A stretch of DNA of 64,000 nt from Zopfochytrium polystomum (taxonomy: Eukaryota > Chytridiomycota > Chytridiomycetes > Chytridiales > Chytridiaceae). Position numbers and translations under genes: made by a program. The stretch spans positions 1 to 64,000 of the forward strand of contig JAIVFJ010000063.1 of NCBI GenBank assembly GCA_025765615.1. The letters are read 5' to 3'. Below are positions 55,721 to 64,000 of this stretch, in pieces. The notes beneath the pieces are model-generated. The model worked only from the letters and a program-made list of their open reading frames with translations, had not been told where the DNA came from and ran no database searches. Each line of letters begins with the position of its first letter. Within the stretch, counting starts at the first letter, position 1.

Positions 55721-58290
55721 TTGGAGTTTGAACCAATGCGTCCGGAAATTATTGGGGCGGGCAGGACCGCTGCAAACAGGACCGCAACATCTCAGGGTAC
55801 TACTGTGTCGAAGGTCGCAAGGGTCTCCAATAGAGCCGCTCACACAGCTGCCACTGTCAACGTGACCTCAGCTCGCCTCGAAATGGATGCTATCGCCGCA
55901 CGGAGCGTCCCTGTCGCTATCGCTGCCACTGCCCCTGTCCCCAACACTGCCTCTGCCGCCGCTGTTGCCCCCGCCGCTGATCTCACCAGTGCTGCTGACG
56001 CCTCTGCCGATGCCGCCACTGCCAAGGCCGCTGCCGAGGTCGCTATCGACGCCACTGTCAACACTACAGTCACAAATGCGGTACCTGACGCCACCGTCAA
56101 TGCCACCACCAACCGTGTTACCACGACAACAACCGCCAACAGAGCTGCTGCTACTGGCGGAGTGCCTGTTACGGAAGGGAATGCAGAAGCTGATGGCGCT
56201 ACGTTAAACATCGCCTTGACCGCCGACAGAGCCACCAATGGAGCTGCTGTCTGCGCGATGACAGCCGCTGTCAGCAGGGCCAAAGTCCACTCGACTGCCA
56301 CAGCAACAACCACTAACAGAGGTTCTGAGGCAAGCGAATTGTCCATTTCGAACGGGCGTGCAGATTCCCTCAGTAGAACCGATGACGCAATCACCGCTGC
56401 TACAACTATTATTGCTACCCACAGCAGTGCAATCAGCACCAACAGAGTTCTGGACGAGGCCGTGACGGATTCACGCAGGGATGCAGACCTTGTACTGAAG
56501 ATGACAGTTGCACACGAGGAAGGATACTCCGATGATGAACCAGAAGACGATTTCGAAGTTGACGGCGAAGTGGATGATGATTATGATTTTCTGGATAATG
56601 ACCTTTTCACAAGTGAAGTTGGTCAGGCAGCCTCTCTACCAGCCACAGCTTCGCCACTTGCTCCGTTTGATACACCATCAGCCTTCAACGAACAACCTGT
56701 TTTTTCTGCTCCGCTGCTGCCGGTTGCACCCACAGAGGAGCAAAGTATTCCTATTCCTCCGTCAGGTTCGGTGCAAGTCTTGCAAACGTCCACCACCAAG
56801 CTCTTCGAGGCCATGACTGCAAGTCTTGGTGGCCGCCAGTCTCTCCGAAACATCATTTCTTCAGCATTGAGCATCCCAAAAACAACAAAAGAAAGGCATC
56901 GCACAGGAAAAAAAGATCCATTTCGCATTCCAGTGAGGTCCGAAACATTTCCAGGAGGAATTGCTGAGGCATTTGCGAGACATCGGCTCAGTGTTGGAAC
57001 GGTGAAGGTCCCGTTTCATGGAACAAAGCAATTGGCAGAAAACACACTACCCTTTTACCAAAAGCATATGCGGGGTGAGTGGATGGATATAGTGCAGGCG
57101 GATTTCAAATAGTTCCCAGCTAACATGAACAATTTTCAAATGCAGGCATTCAGTATTTCTGCGCAATTATAGGCGATTATGACAGCCTTCTCATGCTGTT
57201 GGAGGAACCACCAACTCCTGTTTGCCCATCAATGAAACCATCCACGCTTGCATCATTCATCAGATTCAAGCGATTCCCGCCCGGAACTCTGTTGGTTGAT
57301 GCAGATAATAACCCTGTGAGAGATGTGTTCGGCAACTAAATAACTTGTCAAGGGGGCTGGAACGATCCTGGATCAGCAAACGGGTTTCTCTCTGTGATTG
57401 GAGGCATTCACCGTTCTCGTAATCAGCAGGGACCATATCTGAGCGACTGCCAACGCTGTTATGATTATATAAGAGCCACATGGGATGATGTCGAAGAATG
57501 CTCTGCTCACATCCGGCAGCCAATGCTATATCGAATGGGGAATCCACTTAATTCGTTCACTGTGCATGACACTCTTCAAAATAGTGCGCAAGCAGCTGCA
57601 ACCTACACCCCAAACGGTGACAGTGGATTGACGCCATGGGAGCTACTTGATATTTGACGTAGGCTTTTGAGCGGCAACAGCTTGTGGGAACTTATGATAT
57701 GGGTGATGATCTTGATTGGATCAAAGCTCTTTTGAGAAGCACAGAACTTCTTGATTTGCAGTTCGAGTCAAATGTGGACCAGAACTGCCTCAACTGGGAC
57801 CTGACAGTTATCCAGGATGGATTTATCGAAGGGCTTTGTTTCAAAATTAAGGGAAAGAAGGACAATCAACCTAATCAATTGATACTTTGGGCGGATCACA
57901 AAAACCCAGCATTGTGTCCTGTTCGCCACCTGCTGTTGTATATTCACTTATCTGGCTTGAAAAGCGGCTACCTTTTTGCATCTGCTGAGGTTTGGAAATG
58001 TTCAGATCGTGGTCACCATTGCTCACACGAGGACGCTCTTTCTTATGGCTCGTTCCAGCAGTATTTTCAACATCTATGTGAGACTGTCATTAAACGTGAT
58101 GGGAAGTTCGGCAGCCACTCAATCAGGAAGACTGGTTACGTTCTTATGAGATCTCCTCTTCATCTTCAGGGGCTCATCTATAGTCTAGTGGCAAAAGGAA
58201 TAAGACAAGTCTTTAAGATGGGAAGCTCCTGGTTATTAGCAGAGCCAGTACCCTGGATTCAGCTCAAACTCAACAAAGATGGATGATGTG
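55721..58290 (+). pseudogene. Crypton-like tyrosine recombinase element, decayed
   Basis: The first exon (55721-57073) begins with an Ala/Thr/Asn-rich low-complexity region, then an acidic block (DDEPEDDFEVDGEVDDDYDF) and a conserved-looking stretch (HRTGKKDPFRIPVRSE, LPFYQKHMRG). A 72-nt GT-AG intron (57074-57145) joins it in frame to IQYFCAIIGDYDSLL. A TAA at about 57337 and later frame changes interrupt it. The C-terminal catalytic part is near 57690-58150: LLRSTELLDLQFES (first Arg), FKIKGKKD (Lys), CPVRHLLLYI, and SHSIRKTGYVL (His-x-x-Arg). The final catalytic Tyr is not found. This is the residue order of Crypton-type tyrosine recombinases. Such enzymes move circular DNA by recombination without RT. 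Confidence 0.6.
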
Positions 58291-59214
58291 GTTCAATTCT
58301 GTCTTTATTCAAGGACAGCTAGACCAAGTGGAGTTGCTCAAGTACCCTACAGGCCCCAGGTTCAAGCCCTGACTATCCAACATGGTGACCAACAGGCAGT
58401 AGTTCAACAAAGGAATGCCCTAAGGCAGTATGGCATCTGCCAGTATCACAGAGACAGAGCTCAATGTGAGAACCAACCAGGTAGGGGAAGGAAGAGAAAG
58501 GAAAGGGAAGGAAACCTCACCCCAGCTTGGCATACAACACACTGGCCTGGGAAATCATACCTCTACTAGCTTGGTCTGGTAGCACTGGCCTAAGAGGACT
58601 CCATCCCCAGCTTGGTCTGGTAGCACTGGCCTAGGGAGAAACACCAAAGAGGAAAGAAAAGGATTGGTTGTTACCTAGGTAGGATTTATTGAGAGAGAGT
58701 AGATATATATAGAACAAAGGAGGGGAGAGAGGGAGTATTTATAGGAAAGGGGAGGAGAGAAAAAAGGAAAGAAGGAAGAAAGAAAGAAAAGAGAAAAAGG
58801 GAAAAGACATAACAAAAGGAGAAAATGAAAGAAAGAACAATTTGGAAGGGTGAATCACTCTTTCAGCCACACCCACCCTCCACCCAGTGTCTCTCCTGCC
58901 TCCAAATTTGGGGTGAACATAATTTGAGGCTTTAAGGCCACATCAGTGCAGGGACAGTGGATTGAAAGGTAGGAAAATGAGAGAAAAAGGAAAATGAGTA
59001 AAAATAAGAAGGAATAGGATGAATAAGGGGTGTGCCCCTTGTGCTTAGGCTCATTCTGCACAAGGAACACAGGATGCTCTTTTATAGTGATAAACACTAG
59101 AGCCTGTGAGGGATGTGGTTGAATGGTAATAAAAAATAAATATAGGGGGCCAATAGAATGACATAGTCACAACTGGGGAAGAGCTTTTAGGGAGACCCCA
59201 GCTAAGACCATGAT
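58291..59214. other. Unassigned, purine-rich region
   Basis: A B-box-like ggttcaagccc lies at about 58359. A 40-bp direct repeat (agcttggtctggtagcactggcct) is at about 58569 and 58612. A/G-rich simple sequence fills 58640-58850. No gene is seen. Confidence 0.5.
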
Positions 59215-60050
59215 CAGTGAGATTAGGAATCTCACAAGATAATGCCTGCAACAAGTTTTCTGCGGCGAAGGTAGTGGTCAATCCATCTGGATGAAGCCTT
59301 GGTGTGCAGTGTCAGTGGAGTGCTGGCGACTACATGTGGTGCAGCAAGGTTGAGAGGGATGTGGGAAGGGTTGTGGTGCCCCAGTTGATGGTGGTTGGTG
59401 CTGATTGTGGGGTGTTGATGGCGGAGATGAAGATTTTCTTGGTGTTTGACTCAATGTGACTGGTACTCAAAGTGGAGGTCAGCCTCAAGCTGTAGATCCT
59501 CCAAGGTGCTGGAGAGGGTGTTGGTGTTGTTGACAAGGGCAAAGCCAGTAACAGAGACAGGGGGTGGGGGGTTGAAGAGTTAGACAGGGAAGTTACCAGG
59601 GGTGGGAACTGAGAAAAAGAAACTGGTGGTACAATGATCAAGAACACAACGATCAGGGTTCCAAAAGATACGCCAATCAAGTGGTCCCTCAAGGGAGCCT
59701 TGCTGAATCATAGTGCCAATGGGGAAGGTAGGAGATGGGCCAAAAGCTGTGATGACAGGAGCGAAAACGAGGTTGGGAATTGACGTGCATGCAAACATAA
59801 GAAGAGGGGAGGTGAATACATTTCCAGGAGGCAATGAGGCCAGCAAAAGGGGTGCTGTCAAAAGCTTTCTTAATGTCGTTGAGGAGAAGGTATAAGGGCT
59901 GTTTGGTGAAATGGCAAGGTCAAGGGCATAGCGTACAAGGTGGAGAGGTGGGTCAGGAGAAGAGCCAGGGAGGGCAGAGAAGAAGCGACCAACGAGCACA
60001 TGAGAGGATGAAAGAGACGCAAGGAAGACGGCTGGACTGAACAACTTTGG
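59215..60050 (-). mobile_element. Internally deleted LINE copy, inverted
   Basis: On the minus strand, 60050-59360 matches the RT region of the LINE (about 20500-21210), including NTKKIFIS and TTINWGTT text, in shifted frames. It then jumps directly to sequence matching about 23945-24085 (actccactgacactg ... gcaggcattatct). About 2.7 kb between RT and the ORF2 C-terminus is missing. It lies directly against the 3' flank of NLR-C. Confidence 0.75.
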
Positions 60051-60074
60051 CAGCAGGTTCACAGAGGCTGGTTA

Positions 60075-60455
60075 AGCTCCATTACACAAATCAAAATGAA
60101 AATTGTTCTGAAGCCTGACTCAATTTGAATGCTGCCAAATACAACAAGGGTTCCACTCAGTATCAGCTTTCTGCTGCAACTTTTCATGTTTCCAGCACAC
60201 AAGCAACAAGGGACAACAAAATCAAAAAAAAAGGGTGGAAAGACACTAAAATTCTCTATACAAGAGGCTGCAAGAGAACTCAAGGTAAATTGTCTTGCAT
60301 GAAGATCTCAACGCACAAAGAGCAACTTTGGGACCAGTCTCACATCACAACCAGCTCTCCAAGTGATCTAAGCAACCCTGTGAAGATGCAAGGCATCACA
60401 ACCACAACCTCCAAAGTCTCATAACAAAATCACCCTTTCTGTAACAAAAACAACA
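60075..60455. repeat. NLR-C 3' flank, homologous to 26950-27332
   Basis: The segment ctgaagcctgactcaattt ... caagtgatctaag and the following bases match the NLR-B 3' flank closely, with small indels. Only the last 70 bases are also shared with NLR-A. Confidence 0.8.
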
Positions 60456-63400
60456 TCAAAACTGAATGACTGAAGAAAAGCCAATTCCAAGAAGAAGAAC
60501 CAAATGTTTGGTGAGGAGTTGCTTGTTACCTCGAAATTCAGGAGGAAGCCAACAAAAGACTTTGGTGCTGGTGGGGGAGAACCAAACACCATTATTCATG
60601 ACAGAAAGAGAAGCAGTTTGGCCAAGATCCAGTTTCTTTCCTGCCACATCACGAACACAAAAACAGGATTTCTCCTTCCAAGAAATGGTTTCAGCTAGTA
60701 CAGTATTCTCTTGCATTTGGAGTCCAGTTCCAAGGTCGATGCAATTTGCTTCCCCATTCTCGCCCCTCAAAACAGCAGACTGCCCATCAGCACTGAATCC
60801 GCTAAAAGAGAAACCATCAAGCTTGTGCATCAACTGCCAGTGAGAGTTGGTTGACTTCTTAAACCAGCTTAAATAAGCTCTAACAGTGGATGCATTCCAA
60901 ATCCTGACTGTCTTGTCTTTACTTCCAGGCACAATAAACTGCCCATCAGGACTGAATGCTGCAGAGTTCACATGATGGGTGCGTACCACCAGCTTGTGCA
61001 TCTCCTGGCCAGTGGATGCATTCCAAATCCTGACCGTCTTGTTATTACTTTCAGTCACAACAAACTGCCCATCAGGACTGAATGCTGCAGAGTTGATCCC
61101 TTTAGAGTGTCCAACCAGCTTGTGCATCTCCTGGCCAGTGGATGCATTCCAAATCCTGACAGTCTTGTCAAAACCTCCAGACATAACAAACTGCCCATCA
61201 GGACTAAATGCTGCAGAGGTGACCCCATTGTTGTGTCCCTCCAGCTTGTGAATCTCCTGTCCAGTGGATGCAATCCAAATCCTGACAGTCTTGTCATAAC
61301 TTCCAGACACAACAAACAGCCCATCAGGACTGAAAGCTGCAGAGGTGACTGGATCGGTATGTCCCACCAGCTTGTGCATCTCCTTACCAGCAGATGCATT
61401 CCAAATCCTGACTGTCTTGTCTTCACTTCCAGACACAACAAACTGCCCATCAGGACTGAATGCTGCAGAGTTCACAGGATGGTTGTGTCCCACCAGCTTG
61501 TGCATCTCCTGGCCAGTGAATGCATTCCAAATCCTGACTGTCTTGTCAGTACTTCCAGACACGACAAACTGCCCATTAGGACTGAATGCTGCAGTTCTGA
61601 CATAATCACTGTGCCCCTCCAGCTTGTGCATCTCCTGGCCAGTGGATGCATTCCAAATCCTGACAGTCTTGTCACAACCTCCAGAAAGGACAAACTGCCC
61701 ATCAGGACTGAATGCTGCAGAGCTGACCCCATAGTTGTGTCCCACTAGCATGTGCCTCTCCTTACCAGTGGATCCATTCCACATTCTGACCGTACTGTCC
61801 CAACTTCCAGACACAACAAACTGCCCATCAGGGCTGAATGCTGCAGAGGTGACTGGATCGGTGTGTCCCACCAGCTGGTGGATCTCTTGGCCAGTGGATG
61901 CGTTCCAAATCCTGACTGTACTGTCCCAACTTCCAGACACAACAAACTGCCCATCAGGACTGAATGCTGCTGAGTTCACAAAGGAAGTGTGTCCCACCAG
62001 CTGGTGCATCTCCTGGCCAGTGGATACATTCCAAATCCTGACTGTGCAGTCCCAACTTCCAGACACAACAGACTGTCCATCAGGACTGAATGCTGCAGAG
62101 GTGACCTCATAGTTGTGTCCCACCAGCTCATGCATCTCCTGGCCAGTGGATGCATTCCAAATTCTGGCTGTCCTGTCATTACTTCCAGACACAACCAACT
62201 GCCCATCAGAACTGAATGCTGCAGAGTTGATCCCTTTTGAGTGTCCCACCAGCTTGTGCATCTCCTGGCCAGTGGATGCATTCCAAATCCTGACTGTCTT
62301 GTCTTCACTTCCAGACACAACAAACTGCCCATCAGGACTGAATGCTACGGACTTGACGCTCTTGGTGTGTCCCAGCAGCCTGTGCATCTCCTGGCCAGTC
62401 GATGCATTCCAAATTCTGACTGTCCTGTCTGAACTTCCAGACACAACAAACTGTCCATCAGGACTGAACACTGCAGAAGTGACAGTAGCATAGTGTCCCT
62501 CAAGCACGTTCATGCAAGCAGGCCAATCTGTTGGTTGCCCCTTCACAAATTGCAGGCATGGCAAACCAGGTGGCACCTTCTCAACAAATATTTTGTGAAA
62601 TTCAGAACCACTTGGAGAGAATGGAACAGCAGTGAAATAAACCTGCAATGCTGATGCCTTGAGTGGAATGAGAAACCTTTGCAAAACTCTTTTCATGTCT
62701 GTCATCAATGTTTCCAAGGTTTTCTTTCCAGAACCATTCAGCAAAGTCTGAAGTTTCGTCATGGCCGGAATCACCAGATTCAGTGAGTCCAACAAGCTGC
62801 AGACCTCCAGGAAGTGATGTCCGTGATTTTCAAGAAAATCTTGCAACTCCCCCAAGAGACTGTTTGAGATTGTTTGATTCTCCACAGAAAATATCTTTGG
62901 GGAGTGATCCTTTGAGGCTTCGAAGCAGTGCTCCCAGAAGTGCTTCACTGCATATCTGACATGCTCAGGGACCCCTTTTGCAACTTTTTCATTGAAATCA
63001 GGGACTTCATTGTGAAACTCATCAAATGGCAGATTGCACATGTTGAACTTCAGGTTCTTGTTCAGTGCACTGATGCACAGGCTTGCAAATTGTGTCTGAC
63101 CATCATTCAACTCGATCCCGACAGGCAGTTCACACCGTGTTGGATCTGTCAGGTAATCCTTCACAGACTTGTGGAAAATCCTGATCTCCTTGGTTGATCT
63201 GTCGAGTACCAGGATTGGGTGAAGTATGTGGACGCAACTCATCACATTTTCAGGATTTTCCCAATGCAGCAGCGACACAATGGCGGCTGCAGTGAGGGGC
63301 TCATAGGCAAGAACAATGATGGAAAGCAGAGAATGAAGCAAGGTTTCCAACTGCTTTGACTTGGCGGAGTCCAAAATGCCAGCAAAGATCCTGTCATACA

Positions 63401-64000
63401 TCTTATCAATGCGGCCATTCATCTTGTCTCCCTCTGGCAGAGCATTGATTTCATCAAGAGTAATGAACTCAGTGTGGGAATCCCTCAGGTAGGTGCAAGC
63501 AGTCACAAGCCAGACAAAAATCCCAGACGACTTTGACACGAGAAGCTTGGATCCATCATCCACCACAGATTGCTCAGCATTCAATGTAATCAGGAAATTC
63601 CGTGTGTACTCAATCTGATCCGTAATGTTCTCCTCAGCAGTCGGCTCAATTTCAGTTACAGGAATTGTCTCAAAGGCCTTTGAAATGTCTTCTTCAGGAC
63701 GTCCAGTCACCAGCAACTTCACATTGGGAGGAAGCAGCCTGTTCAACTCCTGAAACACTGCCAGGATTTCAACTCGCTTTCCAATGGCACCGCACTCATC
63801 CAGGGCATCCACAACCAGTACCACAGGGTCATTCAGCTTCTTGGCATCAACAACACTCTTCAATGGCTCAACAAGCAGCAGTTTCATCATCTCAAACACA
63901 GATTTGGACAGAATATCTGGATTGTCTTGCTTGACTTGAAGCAGAATCTTTCCAAAGTGAATACTGAACTTTGCAAGACCACACACCAGGGTCAGCACCA
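60456..64000 (-). CDS. NLR-C: NACHT-WD40 receptor paralogue, truncated by window edge
   Basis: Open through the right edge; the P-loop, TIR and upstream exons lie outside. The visible part begins inside NACHT, just after the stretch NLVLTLAYSLAKF of NLR-A, and includes Walker B LVVDALDECG. It continues through the winged-helix region, thirteen WD40 repeats and the conserved tail ending GFSSVIQF. The first 340 nt are almost identical to NLR-A. From about 63650 the sequence follows NLR-B (TAEENITDQIEYTRN, KMNGR, SKQLETLLH). A short diverged block (LLHWENPENVMSCVHILHP) follows, unlike both. It should act as in NLR-A: ligand-triggered NTP-dependent assembly, with the WD40 propellers as recognition surface (family inference). 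Confidence 0.85.
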   Translation of the reverse strand, partial: VLTLVCGLAKFSIHFGKILLQVKQDNPDILSKSVFEMMKLLLVEPLKSVVDAKKLNDPVVLVVDALDECGAIGKRVEILAVFQELNRLLPPNVKLLVTGRPEEDISKAFETIPVTEIEPTAEENITDQIEYTRNFLITLNAEQSVVDDGSKLLVSKSSGIFVWLVTACTYLRDSHTEFITLDEINALPEGDKMNGRIDKMYDRIFAGILDSAKSKQLETLLHSLLSIIVLAYEPLTAAAIVSLLHWENPENVMSCVHILHPILVLDRSTKEIRIFHKSVKDYLTDPTRCELPVGIELNDGQTQFASLCISALNKNLKFNMCNLPFDEFHNEVPDFNEKVAKGVPEHVRYAVKHFWEHCFEASKDHSPKIFSVENQTISNSLLGELQDFLENHGHHFLEVCSLLDSLNLVIPAMTKLQTLLNGSGKKTLETLMTDMKRVLQRFLIPLKASALQVYFTAVPFSPSGSEFHKIFVEKVPPGLPCLQFVKGQPTDWPACMNVLEGHYATVTSAVFSPDGQFVVSGSSDRTVRIWNASTGQEMHRLLGHTKSVKSVAFSPDGQFVVSGSEDKTVRIWNASTGQEMHKLVGHSKGINSAAFSSDGQLVVSGSNDRTARIWNASTGQEMHELVGHNYEVTSAAFSPDGQSVVSGSWDCTVRIWNVSTGQEMHQLVGHTSFVNSAAFSPDGQFVVSGSWDSTVRIWNASTGQEIHQLVGHTDPVTSAAFSPDGQFVVSGSWDSTVRMWNGSTGKERHMLVGHNYGVSSAAFSPDGQFVLSGGCDKTVRIWNASTGQEMHKLEGHSDYVRTAAFSPNGQFVVSGSTDKTVRIWNAFTGQEMHKLVGHNHPVNSAAFSPDGQFVVSGSEDKTVRIWNASAGKEMHKLVGHTDPVTSAAFSPDGLFVVSGSYDKTVRIWIASTGQEIHKLEGHNNGVTSAAFSPDGQFVMSGGFDKTVRIWNASTGQEMHKLVGHSKGINSAAFSPDGQFVVTESNNKTVRIWNASTGQEMHKLVVRTHHVNSAAFSPDGQFIVPGSKDKTVRIWNASTVRAYLSWFKKSTNSHWQLMHKLDGFSFSGFSADGQSAVLRGENGEANCIDLGTGLQMQENTVLAETISWKEKSCFCVRDVAGKKLDLGQTASLSVMNNGVWFSPTSTKVFCWLPPEFRGNKQLLTKHLVLLLGIGFSSVIQF
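60882..62504 (-). repeat. WD40-coding 126-bp repeat array, 13 units (NLR-C)
   Basis: Thirteen consecutive 126-bp units. Units 3 and 12 share GHSKGINSAAFS, units 6 and 10 share GHTDPVTSAAFS, and unit 8 shares LEGHSDYVRTAAFS with NLR-A unit 3. Unit 12 has lost the usual SGS-x-D motif (TESNNK) and unit 13 has VVRTHH in place of VGH, so the array end is degenerate. Confidence 0.92.

Overview
The window looks like nuclear DNA of an early-diverging, probably zoosporic (chytrid-like) fungus. That placement is an inference from three things: short GT-AG introns (45-112 nt), a single-pass membrane protein with a cytoplasmic SH3 domain, and a fungal-type transposon load (chromodomain Ty3, Tad-like LINE, Ty1/copia, Crypton-like and piggyBac-like elements). 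No prokaryotic operons, rRNA genes or CRISPR arrays are visible.

Three paralogous NLR-type genes, all on the minus strand, frame the window: NLR-A (1169-5229), NLR-B (27333-32223) and NLR-C (60456 to the right edge, truncated there). When the introns are placed by eye, NLR-A reads as one 1281-residue protein: a PB1/ubiquitin-like beta-grasp domain, a low-complexity linker, a TIR domain, a NACHT ATPase, near-identical 42-residue WD40 repeats, and a conserved C-terminal extension of about 144 residues. The three copies carry 4, 11 and 13 WD40 repeats. The repeats differ mainly at a few positions, the pattern known from fungal NWD/HET allorecognition receptors. A TIR effector on a NACHT-WD40 receptor is the most notable system here. 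NLR-B has lost the end of its first exon; NLR-C is a mosaic of A-like and B-like stretches.

The only other confident host gene is a two-exon SH3 membrane protein (7902-9888, minus). A GC-rich stretch at 32.2-36.6 kb may hold another, unidentified gene. Most of the remainder is mobile DNA. From left to right: a 2.6-kb piggyBac-like element with TTAA ends (11558-14135); relics of a PIF1-like helicase and of copia RNase H (14.2-15.0 kb); a nearly full-length LINE with ORF1, endonuclease, RT, RNase H and zinc finger (16.2-24.5 kb); and an ExoIII/APE-family pseudogene (24.6-25.9 kb).

From 38.1 to 48.9 kb lies a family of deleted chromodomain LTR elements. One gag-only copy is on the plus strand. 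Three further copies stand head to tail on the minus strand, share LTRs, and are flanked by a single 5-bp duplication (ATTTT). Their LTRs carry heat-shock-element-like arrays, a TATA box and an 11-nt segment complementary to the primer-binding site (Tf1-like self-priming). To the right follow a LINE 3' end (51.4-52.2 kb), a decayed copia RT/RNase H (52.4-53.7 kb), a decayed Crypton-like tyrosine recombinase (55.7-58.3 kb), and an internally deleted inverted LINE copy (59.2-60.05 kb) beside NLR-C.

Overall this is a transposon-rich accessory region in which a receptor family has duplicated together with its flanks, changed repeat number and exchanged segments. All boundaries and introns were read by eye without RNA evidence or database searches.
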